DNA of 64,000 bases from a virus, in IMG/VR virus record IMGVR_UViG_3300038423_000085, positions 1 to 64,000 of that record; one strand, given 5' to 3'. This document shows positions 54,890 through 61,871 of this stretch, piece by piece. Within the stretch, counting starts at the first letter, position 1, and every line of letters starts with the position of its first letter. Below the pieces are notes generated by a model, which had not been told where the DNA came from, made no database searches, and saw only the letters and a program-made list of their open reading frames with translations. The translations under genes and the position numbers were made by a program.

Positions 54890-56828
54890 ACATCCTGCAT
54901 TCATTCAGACTTTCTTCGATAGCTACCGGGCTAAGGAAGCTCACGTCTTCATTTTCCATGGAAACGTGAACGACTTCCCGAATAACTCCGGCCGGCGCGG
55001 TGATCTGCGCAGGGCTCTCGCTCTATCTTGCGATACTCCAACGATGATGCTGGAGTGCAAGGACGACGAGCAGAAGAAAGAAGTGAACAAGGTGGCTCGT
55101 ATTCTGGCGTATTATACGATGTCCAATGGCCTTGAGTTCGCTAGCCCGGAGAGCAACAATCTCTGGCGCCAAGTCATGAAGCAGTACATCAAGGACATGA
55201 TGCCCGCTACGAGCGACACAGCCCTCGATGATCAGATCAAGGATCTGGAAAAGCCGTCGAACTTTGACATGGCTTTGAACACCTTGAACATCTGGTTCAC
55301 TGCCTCCAAGAGATTGCATCAACACAATCAGAAGGTTGATGCCTCCAAGAAGGGGAGTAAGCTCCCTGATCCTCTGTTTACGATCGTGTTCTTCGATGGC
55401 GATGCTATCTTCCCGGCCGGCCAGATGTCTCAGCTGGCTAGCGATCGCGCGTCCATTGTGAACATTCGAAGCTGGGCCCGTGATGAAGCGCTTGGTAACA
55501 AGAACCGTGTCATCATAGTGACCCGACATATCTCTGATATCCATGAGTCTATTCGCGGTGGCGAGTCTGGTGTCAGGGCCATCCTGATTCCCAAGCCCAC
55601 CTTGAAAGACCGTGAAGAGTGGTTGACCAACTTTGACGCCAGCTTGAAAGAGCGCGCCCAGAAGGGCTCTCCTCAGAAGCTGGGAGGCAAGGAAGTGACC
55701 TGTATTGAATACGCGCCTGGGTTTGATGCCCATACGTTTAGCATTCAAGCGGCAGGGCTTTCGCGCAAGCAGATGGAAAACATCTTCATGCGTGCCCAGT
55801 TGGATCATGAACCCATTGACTTCCCATTGGTCAGAGCTTTGAAGACCAAGGCACTGGAGGAAGAGTATGGTGGTCTCGTGGATTTCCGCGAACCCGAACA
55901 CGGGTTTGATAAAGTTGGGGGGCACGAACACCTCAAGCGCTACTTTCAGCGGAAGATTATTGCTCCGCTCAAGAAGGGTGACAAGAGGACTTGTTCCCGT
56001 GGGGTACTTCTCACTGGACCTCCGGGCACTGGAAAGACGGCCATCACTCTGGCTATGGCGAAGGAAGCTGGTGTAAACTTCATGATCGCGCACCTCGCGC
56101 GATTGTTCGGAGGTCTCGTTGGAGAGACAGAAAGTAACACTCAGAAGTTTATCGAGGCTGCTGACTCCGCGGCTCCCGTTATCGTATTTATTGATGAACT
56201 TGAGTCGGTGCTTTCGGCTGGCCGCACATCTGTCGGTGACTCGGGGACATCGTCTCGTGTATTCAACTCGATCATGACATGGTTGTCCGATGAATCCCGT
56301 TCGGGTCGTATCGTCGTTGTTGGCGCCACGAACCGTCCGGACCTATTGGACTCCGCCTTGATTCGTTCTGGTCGTTTCGATGCCATTCTGCCCGCGCTGC
56401 CACCCGCAGCTGGCGATGCCAAAGGGCGGTTGGAGATCTTAAAGGCCCTGACGAAGAAACAAGGATTCAAGTTTGCTCCTGAGCTCTCCAAGACTTTGGA
56501 GTCTCATGAGGAAGGTATTGGAAAGATGCTGCATGATCAACGGATATGGACTGGAGCTGAGATGGAGGTGGTCCTGAAAGAGGCCATCGACAACGCATGC
56601 TTCGACAATCGTGGGGCCGTCGGCCTCGCCGATTGGAATCAGGCCTTCCATGACGTGCTGCCATCTACACGTGAAGTGGAAAAGATGATCGACCTGTCGC
56701 TTCTGTTCGTGAACCATCTGGGCTACTGTCCAGAAGATTGGCGTGAACGCGCGCAGAAGAAGGGTGAGATCATGAGCTCGATCAAATCGGGCTACGAAGA
56801 CGGGACGATCTCGGACAGAGACGTCTAA
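54849..56828 (+). CDS. Ycf46-like AAA+ ATPase
   Basis: 659 residues. The first ~320 residues form a degenerate N-terminal region (AHVFIFHGNVNDFPNNSGRR; TIVFFDGDAIFPAGQMSQLA; VIIVTRHISD) like the inactive half of Ycf46. The second half is a classical AAA domain: FDKVGGHEHLKRYFQRK, Walker A LTGPPGTGKT, Walker B IVFIDELESVL, sensor 1 VVGATNRPD and arginine fingers RSGRFD. Ycf46 is found with Ycf35, as here with the 52982 gene. The task is unknown; a chaperone-like remodeller is inferred. Ends SDRDV; followed by a terminator-like hairpin. Confidence 0.82.
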   Translation: MAEATTQPTNGASEHPAFIQTFFDSYRAKEAHVFIFHGNVNDFPNNSGRRGDLRRALALSCDTPTMMLECKDDEQKKEVNKVARILAYYTMSNGLEFASPESNNLWRQVMKQYIKDMMPATSDTALDDQIKDLEKPSNFDMALNTLNIWFTASKRLHQHNQKVDASKKGSKLPDPLFTIVFFDGDAIFPAGQMSQLASDRASIVNIRSWARDEALGNKNRVIIVTRHISDIHESIRGGESGVRAILIPKPTLKDREEWLTNFDASLKERAQKGSPQKLGGKEVTCIEYAPGFDAHTFSIQAAGLSRKQMENIFMRAQLDHEPIDFPLVRALKTKALEEEYGGLVDFREPEHGFDKVGGHEHLKRYFQRKIIAPLKKGDKRTCSRGVLLTGPPGTGKTAITLAMAKEAGVNFMIAHLARLFGGLVGETESNTQKFIEAADSAAPVIVFIDELESVLSAGRTSVGDSGTSSRVFNSIMTWLSDESRSGRIVVVGATNRPDLLDSALIRSGRFDAILPALPPAAGDAKGRLEILKALTKKQGFKFAPELSKTLESHEEGIGKMLHDQRIWTGAEMEVVLKEAIDNACFDNRGAVGLADWNQAFHDVLPSTREVEKMIDLSLLFVNHLGYCPEDWRERAQKKGEIMSSIKSGYEDGTISDRDV

Positions 56829-56835
56829 TAGGAAA

Positions 56836-56875
56836 GGGGCCCAGGAAGAATCGAGCCTGGGCTCCTACTATTTAT
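56836..56875 (+). terminator. Terminator-like hairpin after ATPase gene
   Basis: GGGGCCCAGG and CCTGGGCTCC pair over 10 bp (one G-T) with a 10-base loop, followed by the weakly T-rich TACTATTTATG, in which the last ATG starts the next gene. Could be a leaky terminator. Confidence 0.55.
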
Positions 56876-57182
56876 GTTCCTCATACACGGCGGTTGTAGT
56901 AGCAAAGAGAGCTTCGAGAGATATAAAAAGTGGATAGCTGATGCTTGTCCCAAGGATTATAAGTTCCATGAGACTTCTCATCCTGAAGATCCCACGTTTC
57001 CTTGTTTGGCTATCACTTTAGTGGATAACATTAACTTTCATCTGACATGGGATGTGAAGCACACAGTCGTGTCTAAGGATGCTTTGCTTACAGCCTTGGG
57101 TCTAAGTACTCAAGAGCTAGAGGTAAAGCTCGGAATGGTTTCAGATCCCGCACTGGATGTAGTAGAATCGAGAGAGGTTTAA
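56874..57182 (+). CDS. Hypothetical protein, 102 aa
   Basis: ATG 56874 lies directly after the hairpin; no clear Shine-Dalgarno site (GGGCTCC in the stem is the nearest). Has two N-terminal Cys, a helix (SKESFERYKKWIADACPKDY) and strands (CLAITLVDNINFHLTWDVKH). Ends ESREV (recurrent C-terminus). Confidence 0.55.
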   Translation: MFLIHGGCSSKESFERYKKWIADACPKDYKFHETSHPEDPTFPCLAITLVDNINFHLTWDVKHTVVSKDALLTALGLSTQELEVKLGMVSDPALDVVESREV

Positions 57183-57833
57183 ATGGTATTGCTCATTTCC
57201 AACATAGCAAACTGGAATGCTGCATGCAAGAAGTATAAGATCGTTACCTCAGTGCCTGGGCAGTTCCCGGTAATGATCAGCTTCACCAAGCCTGGCAGTG
57301 ATACAGATGATATAGATTACGAGCCGAATGCGACTAACATCTGTATTATGTATCCTGTCCATGCATGCAAGCTCCTGGCCGCCTGCTCCCAACAGCACTT
57401 GGGCGCCGCGGTAGATGGTATTACCCTGGTGAAAGCTGCTGCCTCTCTTAAGCCCTGGCATCAAGGCCTGGGTGGTATAGGCATGCAGAACGTTCAGAAG
57501 GCTCCGGCTGGTATCTCTGGTAAGCCGGCGTATGTGCTTGAGAACGAAGAGGATGGCACTAAGTCGACGATCACATCCGACAAAGAATACATGGTCGGTG
57601 ATGTGGTTCTGGTTGACGGAGTCGAGTATACAGTCACGGAAATAACGAAGGTCTTGTCTGATGGTGTGACGCAAGTCAAAGAAGACAGTGACCTGGACAT
57701 CATGCCAGAGAAGCCTGGCATGCCCGGCATGGAAGAAATGCCGATCGATCCTACTCTGTTGGACCAAGCCTCTACGAAGATCGCCGAGGTCGGAGATCAG
57801 GGACACGTACTCGACGTCGAGAGAGACGTCTAA
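57183..57833 (+). CDS. Hypothetical protein, 216 aa
   Basis: Directly follows the preceding stop (AGAGAGG site inside that gene's end). Beta-rich body, SH3-like segment (EYMVGDVVLVDGVEYTVTEI), Met/Pro-rich linker (MPEKPGMPGMEEMPID) and acidic C-terminus ending VERDV. No family recognised. Confidence 0.58.
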   Translation: MVLLISNIANWNAACKKYKIVTSVPGQFPVMISFTKPGSDTDDIDYEPNATNICIMYPVHACKLLAACSQQHLGAAVDGITLVKAAASLKPWHQGLGGIGMQNVQKAPAGISGKPAYVLENEEDGTKSTITSDKEYMVGDVVLVDGVEYTVTEITKVLSDGVTQVKEDSDLDIMPEKPGMPGMEEMPIDPTLLDQASTKIAEVGDQGHVLDVERDV

Positions 57834-58045
57834 TGTATCCGCCTCTTGGGCCACCTATTCCAATGCCTGGTAATCCAAAGATGGGAGTGTTATATCAACA
57901 CCCCACCGATGGGGAAATAGGTTATTACGGAGAGTTAGGGAGATGGATCCCCTTGAATAAAGTAACTACTCCTATTCCCATGGATGCGTTGAGAGTTGAG
58001 GAAGTATTGCTCGACAGAGAACTCATTGAAGAGAGAGATGTCTAA
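57833..58045 (+). CDS. Hypothetical protein, 70 aa
   Basis: TAATG overlap. Pro/Gly-rich start (MYPPLGPPIPMPGNPKMG), strand pair (GEIGYYGELGRWIPLNKV) and acidic helix ending EERDV. No family recognised. Confidence 0.55.
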   Translation: MYPPLGPPIPMPGNPKMGVLYQHPTDGEIGYYGELGRWIPLNKVTTPIPMDALRVEEVLLDRELIEERDV

Positions 58046-58374
58046 TGACAGACTGGCAACATTATGAGGGGAAGACCTGGAACCAGAAGTATTGGGAGAC
58101 GTATGATGATGTGCCTTTTGGTCCGCCTCCCAAGCCTAAGCCTCCAGGCGTTCCTAAGTTTCCACCTCCTCAGAAACCGGATCCAGATCTCGTAGAGAAG
58201 TACAAGAAGTATCTCGATGAGCTGGAGAAGAATACGGAGAAGTTTGTACCGTGGGTGCCGTCAAAGCCCAAGCCGAAACCGAAGCCTAAGCCTAAGAAGA
58301 AGCGGAAGCCAAAGGCAGAGAAAGTAGCGCCTCCTCCGCCTCATGATGATACAATAGAAGAGAGGCAAATATGA
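58045..58374 (+). CDS. Pro/Lys-rich protein, 109 aa
   Basis: TAATG overlap. Pro-rich (FGPPPKPKPPGVPKFPPPQK) with one helix (DLVEKYKKYLDELEKNTEKF) and a Lys-Pro tract (KPKPKPKPKPKKKRKPKAEK). Probably an extended, nucleic-acid- or partner-binding protein. Ends EERQI. Confidence 0.55.
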   Translation: MTDWQHYEGKTWNQKYWETYDDVPFGPPPKPKPPGVPKFPPPQKPDPDLVEKYKKYLDELEKNTEKFVPWVPSKPKPKPKPKPKKKRKPKAEKVAPPPPHDDTIEERQI

Positions 58375-58538
58375 GTCACTTCCCACACATATGCCACTAT
58401 TGCCATAGGATTATCTGGCCGTGGCAGGCTATTACCTGGAATCCTCTGTGGAACATCTGGAACGTCTATGATTACTTCCACCGGCCGACGTGCTGGGAGA
58501 AGTGGTTGGACCAGCACGGAACCAAGGGGTCAGAATGA
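58371..58538 (+). CDS. Trp-rich micro-protein with CxxC, 55 aa
   Basis: ATGA coupled on both sides. HICHYCHRIIWPWQAITW, then NPLWNIWNVYDYFHRPTCW: eight Trp in 55 residues and a CHYC pair that might bind zinc. Less basic than other micro-proteins. Confidence 0.52.
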   Translation: MSHFPHICHYCHRIIWPWQAITWNPLWNIWNVYDYFHRPTCWEKWLDQHGTKGSE

Positions 58539-59641
58539 TCCGTCTTTGCATGATGGTTAAGAACGAGTCCGAGAGGATTCGCCCGGCTTTGCAATCCGCC
58601 AAGCCTTTTATAGGGCGCTGGTTGATCATCGACACCGGGTCCACGGATGACACCAAGAACATTATCCTGGATGAGATGCATGGAATCCCGGGTAATCTTG
58701 TTGACCGGCCGTGGGTCGGTTGGACACACAATCGCAATGAGCTCATTGAGATTGCCAAGGAACCCAGTCCGGCGGACTTCCTAATGCTGCTGGATGGCGA
58801 TCAAGTAATCGTTCCGCAGACTACCGGCGAGTTGAAGTTGGATCCTGACGTAGCCTATTGGGCTATTCATCGCCAGGGAACCACAGAGTTCAAGAAGCCA
58901 TTCATTATACCGGCCAAGTACAACTGGCATCATGTTGGTGCCACACATGAGTACTTGACGTGTGAACCGGATAAACCTAAGGTAGAGTTACTACCTATCG
59001 TTATCCAGGAGTCCGGCCGGCCAAAGACGACGGAGTATTTCCTGAACGACGCCAAGATCCTCGAGGCGGAGCTGGAGAAGGATCCGAACAACTCTCGGAA
59101 TGTATTCTACCTGGCTCAGAGCTATCGGGATGCCGGGTCCTACAGCAAAGCCATAGAGCTCTATCTGAAGAGGGCTACTATGGGTGGCTGGTACGAAGAA
59201 GTATGGTATTCTTTGTATCAGGTCGCGGTCCTTGAGATGAAGAGAGGGGACACCTGGAACATAGTCATTGCAGATTTCCTGCATGCTTATGACTTCAATC
59301 CAAATAGGTCCGAGTCCTTGGGTGCCCTCGCGCGGTATTGCCGGGAGAAGAAGATGTACAACCTGGCATACATATTCGCCGAGAAGGCTTGTCAGATTCC
59401 CCTCGCAGATGATAAGCTCTTCATGGATAAGAGCTTCTGTGAGTGGCGGAATCGAGATGAATATGCCTTGGCTGCTTTCTTCACCGGCCGATTTCATGAG
59501 GCAGCCAACACGTGGGCATCTTTGTTAATGGGAGTGAAGGAAGGTCAACATCTTCCTGACTCTGAAAAGGAACGTGTTCAAAAGAACTATGAGTTCGCGC
59601 GCGAGAAAGTGTTCGCGAGCCCAAGCGTGGAGAAAGCATGA
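58535..59641 (+). CDS. Family 2 glycosyltransferase with TPR-like C-terminus
   Basis: 368 residues from ATG 58535. MIRLCMMVKNESERIRPALQ, WLIIDTGSTDDT and MLLDGDQVI (DxD) are the GT2 core. The C-terminal half has helical repeats (NVFYLAQSYRDAGSYSKAIE; AALGA-type and YALAAFFTGRFHEAANTWAS) like TPR units, a combination seen in bacterial glycosyltransferases. Target could be modified DNA bases, phage proteins or host surface glycans. Confidence 0.82.
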   Translation: MIRLCMMVKNESERIRPALQSAKPFIGRWLIIDTGSTDDTKNIILDEMHGIPGNLVDRPWVGWTHNRNELIEIAKEPSPADFLMLLDGDQVIVPQTTGELKLDPDVAYWAIHRQGTTEFKKPFIIPAKYNWHHVGATHEYLTCEPDKPKVELLPIVIQESGRPKTTEYFLNDAKILEAELEKDPNNSRNVFYLAQSYRDAGSYSKAIELYLKRATMGGWYEEVWYSLYQVAVLEMKRGDTWNIVIADFLHAYDFNPNRSESLGALARYCREKKMYNLAYIFAEKACQIPLADDKLFMDKSFCEWRNRDEYALAAFFTGRFHEAANTWASLLMGVKEGQHLPDSEKERVQKNYEFAREKVFASPSVEKA

Positions 59642-59811
59642 CGGATATGGAAGACAAGAAGAAAGCGAAGAAGAAGAAGTTCAACATCGCCGGCAGTTCG
59701 AAGAGCCCTGGCAAGCAACTGATTCAAGCGAAGCAGATTACTACCAGTAAGGCCTCTCGTGGATTTAGCACGAAGAAGCCCGTGAAGACTCACTCTAGTT
59801 ATCCTCTATAA
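59638..59811 (+). CDS. Lys-rich small protein, 57 aa
   Basis: ATGA coupled. Strongly basic (EDKKKAKKKKFNIAGSSKSP and many Lys/Ser/Thr after); likely disordered nucleic-acid-binding peptide. AAGGAGAG of the dut gene follows. Confidence 0.55.
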   Translation: MTDMEDKKKAKKKKFNIAGSSKSPGKQLIQAKQITTSKASRGFSTKKPVKTHSSYPL

Positions 59812-59821
59812 GGAGAGAATC

Positions 59822-60301
59822 ATGGAACTGTATGTCAAGAAACTACAGGAGCATGCGAAGCTGCCCCAGAGAGCGCATCCTGGGGATCTCGGGTTTGATC
59901 TTTTCGCCCTCGAGACGGTGGCTGTACAGCCCGGTCAAACTGTTGCGGTCAAGACAGGCATTGCTTGCGAGTTTCCGGAGGGCTGGGGCGGAATCATTAA
60001 AGCTCGTAGCTCACAAGGGAAGGCTGGCATCGATGTCTTCGGAGGCGTGGTTGACAGTGGTTACAGGGGTGAAATCACTGTCCTGTTGTACAACTCGAAC
60101 GCGCCGATAGAGTTCCGCGGTTCAGGAGGTCCACTTGGACCCAACGATTTCTATCAATATGACCCAACGGTCATTTACAACCATGGAGACAAGGTTGCTC
60201 AACTGGTATTGGTTCCGGTGTTTCCCGGCACTATTCAGGAAGCTACCACTCTGGGTGAGAGTTCTCGGGGTACACAAGGCTTTGGCTCGACAGGGCGGTA
60301 A
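59822..60301 (+). CDS. dut: dUTPase
   Basis: 159 residues. All five trimeric dUTPase motifs: HPGDLGFDLFA, ARSSQGKAGIDVFGG (motif 2), GVVDSGYRGEITVLL (motif 3), GDKVAQLVLVPV (motif 4) and SSRGTQGFGSTGR (motif 5). Converts dUTP to dUMP, lowering uracil incorporation and feeding dTMP synthesis. Has an insertion (FRGSGGPLGPNDFYQYDPTV) between motifs 3 and 4. Confidence 0.93.
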   Translation: MELYVKKLQEHAKLPQRAHPGDLGFDLFALETVAVQPGQTVAVKTGIACEFPEGWGGIIKARSSQGKAGIDVFGGVVDSGYRGEITVLLYNSNAPIEFRGSGGPLGPNDFYQYDPTVIYNHGDKVAQLVLVPVFPGTIQEATTLGESSRGTQGFGSTGR

Positions 60302-60340
60302 GGGTAAACTGGTTTACATACAGCGGATCAGGAGAACGGA

Positions 60341-61057
60341 ATGAAAGGTCGATTGATTACGTTCGAAGGTGTTGACGGTACAGGCAAGACCACTCAAATG
60401 GAGATGCTTGGCGCCCGGATGAGGGAGGAAGGCTATGGAGTCGTCGTTACTAAGGAGCCTGGCAGCCCGGTGGATCCTACCGACCTGGGTAGTGCGATAC
60501 GCCAGGTTCTGTTCCACACGGTTACGACTCACAACATGGCTCGGGGAGTGGCTGATTGCCTATTCCTCGCCGATCACATTCAGCATGTGGCAAAGGTGGT
60601 TGAGCCGGCCCTTGAAAAGGGTTTAGTGGTCCTGTCCGATCGCTATGCGGATTCTGAATGGGCTTACTCGACTGTGAAGAACACGCCAGGTGCTATCCTG
60701 GATGCCTTCCAGGCGTTCTTTGGCCCTATTCCGGACATCACTGTGCTCTTCGTAGCATCAGATGTGGATGCTTTCCTCGAGCGCGCGCGAGCACGCAGAG
60801 GGGACAACAACAAGCAAGCTGGCAAGAAGTGGAATGACACGCAAGACCAGCTGCGCATCCAACAGGAGTATCTGAATAGACTCGTAGGTCAGGATCGCAC
60901 GATCGTGATCACCGTCTATCCGGACCAGACTCCTGGACAAGTATTCGAGATGGTCTGGGAAGCTATACAAGACCGTCTGCAGAAACCTGTGGAGTATATT
61001 GAAGGCGAGCAATCTCACGTTGTTGCTGTGAGCGACGCCGTTCCACAGGTCGACTGA
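60341..61057 (+). CDS. tmk: Thymidylate kinase
   Basis: 238 residues. P-loop ITFEGVDGTGKTTQ, KEPGSP in the dTMP site, LSDRYADSEWAYS (DR-Y motif) and the LID region LERARARRGDNN. Phosphorylates dTMP to dTDP. C-terminus is ~25 residues longer than usual. Next to dut, completing a dUTP-to-dTTP branch. Confidence 0.9.
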   Translation: MKGRLITFEGVDGTGKTTQMEMLGARMREEGYGVVVTKEPGSPVDPTDLGSAIRQVLFHTVTTHNMARGVADCLFLADHIQHVAKVVEPALEKGLVVLSDRYADSEWAYSTVKNTPGAILDAFQAFFGPIPDITVLFVASDVDAFLERARARRGDNNKQAGKKWNDTQDQLRIQQEYLNRLVGQDRTIVITVYPDQTPGQVFEMVWEAIQDRLQKPVEYIEGEQSHVVAVSDAVPQVD

Positions 61058-61059
61058 TA

Positions 61060-61198
61060 TTAGGGCAGCTGTAGGTGGGTTGGACACTGCAATGTCCATA
61101 CTAATATGATATCCGATTGCCCAGGAAGCGTCGGCACCTAGTTTAGTGGTGACAATACTAACTTTCGGACCGCTTTGGATCCACCCACCTTGCCCTAA
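61060..61198 (+). ncRNA. Unassigned structured RNA after tmk
   Basis: Non-coding. TTAGGGCA (61060-61067) pairs perfectly with TGCCCTAA (61191-61198); after a 5-base bulge, AGGTGGGT (61073-61080) pairs perfectly with ACCCACCT (61183-61190). Inside are GGACA/TGTCC, AAGCG/CGCTT (with TC/GA extension) and CACC/GGTG hairpins, giving a multi-branch fold. No match to a family I know (not tRNA, tmRNA, 6S or a hammerhead). Confidence 0.6.
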
Positions 61199-61206
61199 CT
61201 CTCTTT

Positions 61207-61306
61207 CCCTGAGTGGTGTATTGGTTTTTGGGCAATCATGCAGGCCGTCCATGGAGCACGTCGGTCCTGAATACCGAAGGGCAAGGTTCGAATCCTTGCT
61301 TGGGGA
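61207..61306 (+). other. tRNA-like element, possibly degenerate tRNA
   Basis: The 3' part is tRNA-like: T-arm CAAGG-TTCGAAT-CCTTG and a hairpin TCGGT-CCTGAAT-ACCGA in front of it. A weak acceptor match exists (CCCTGAG with CTTGGGG, two G-T pairs), but the 5' half has ~24 extra bases, no CCA is encoded (the other five tRNAs have it) and no anticodon can be assigned with confidence. Confidence 0.35.
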
Positions 61307-61314
61307 ATATTCTT

Positions 61315-61581
61315 ATGCCATCACTAATAGCAAATCAACACGATTTACCAGGCCCTGAACCACAAGACTACACCAAGATGTTCTCCATTCCTTTGGAGGA
61401 ACGTTGTGATGCCTGTGAAGGCATGGGTTTAGTTAGGTGGCGCCATTCAATGAATGGCCTTGACTGGATGAAGTGCTGGATCTGTCATGGGTCTGGACGC
61501 GCGCCGGCCGAGATGCTGGAAGCAATGGCCAAAGATAGAGCTCACAAGGCCGAGGTTGGAGAAGATGACAGAGCAGTCTAA
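61315..61581 (+). CDS. DnaJ-type zinc-finger protein, 88 aa
   Basis: ATG 61315. Two CxxCxGxG-like units: CDACEGMG and CWICHGSG, as in the DnaJ central domain, separated by a Trp-containing strand. Probably one zinc site. Ends EDDRAV (recurrent C-terminus). Role unknown. Confidence 0.62.
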   Translation: MPSLIANQHDLPGPEPQDYTKMFSIPLEERCDACEGMGLVRWRHSMNGLDWMKCWICHGSGRAPAEMLEAMAKDRAHKAEVGEDDRAV

Positions 61582-61711
61582 AGGCTGGTCGGAGCAAGAA
61601 GAAGCAAAGATCGCCGAGCTAATGAAGGAAGACAAGCTTACTCGCATCCAAGCTATCCATAAGATGCAGAGACTAAAGCAGGATAAGAAGTGGAGGCCTA
61701 CCGATGCGTAA
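61565..61711 (+). CDS. Small charged helical protein, 48 aa
   Basis: ATG 61565 inside the end of the zinc-finger gene with TTGGAGA upstream. Helix-turn-helix-like (WSEQEEAKIAELMKEDKLTR, IQAIHKMQRLK) but too short to be sure. Overlaps the next ATG. Confidence 0.5.
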   Translation: MTEQSKGWSEQEEAKIAELMKEDKLTRIQAIHKMQRLKQDKKWRPTDA

Positions 61712-61871
61712 ACTTTGGTGTCGTGTCTTCCACAAGCATGTCCGAATCCCTTTGCGTTTCGCAGGGATGTATGTTAGACTGTGTACCAGGTGTGAGCAAG
61801 ATCAAATCAACGAGCTCTTTCGTATAGAGCACATTACCGGCGCCAAAGGAAACAATGTTCAAACTGTTTGA
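61704..61871 (+). CDS. Basic micro-protein with Cys pair, 55 aa
   Basis: MRKLWCRVFHKHVRIPLRFA, then MYVRLCTRCEQD. Shares 15 identical bases (for YVRLC) with the micro-ORF at 21602 in the same frame. Overlaps the genes before and after. Confidence 0.5.
   Translation: MRKLWCRVFHKHVRIPLRFAGMYVRLCTRCEQDQINELFRIEHITGAKGNNVQTV

Noticed and set aside
55023-56093. Long open frame (356 codons) on the minus strand opposite the Ycf46-like ATPase
   Set aside because: It is antisense to clear AAA motifs, has no ribosome site or recognisable domain, and open antisense frames are common opposite genes with this codon bias.
61060-61306. tmRNA
   Set aside because: The 3' tRNA-like part lacks CCA and the usual alanine acceptor (G3-U70 with GGGGC start), and no tag-peptide frame is visible.
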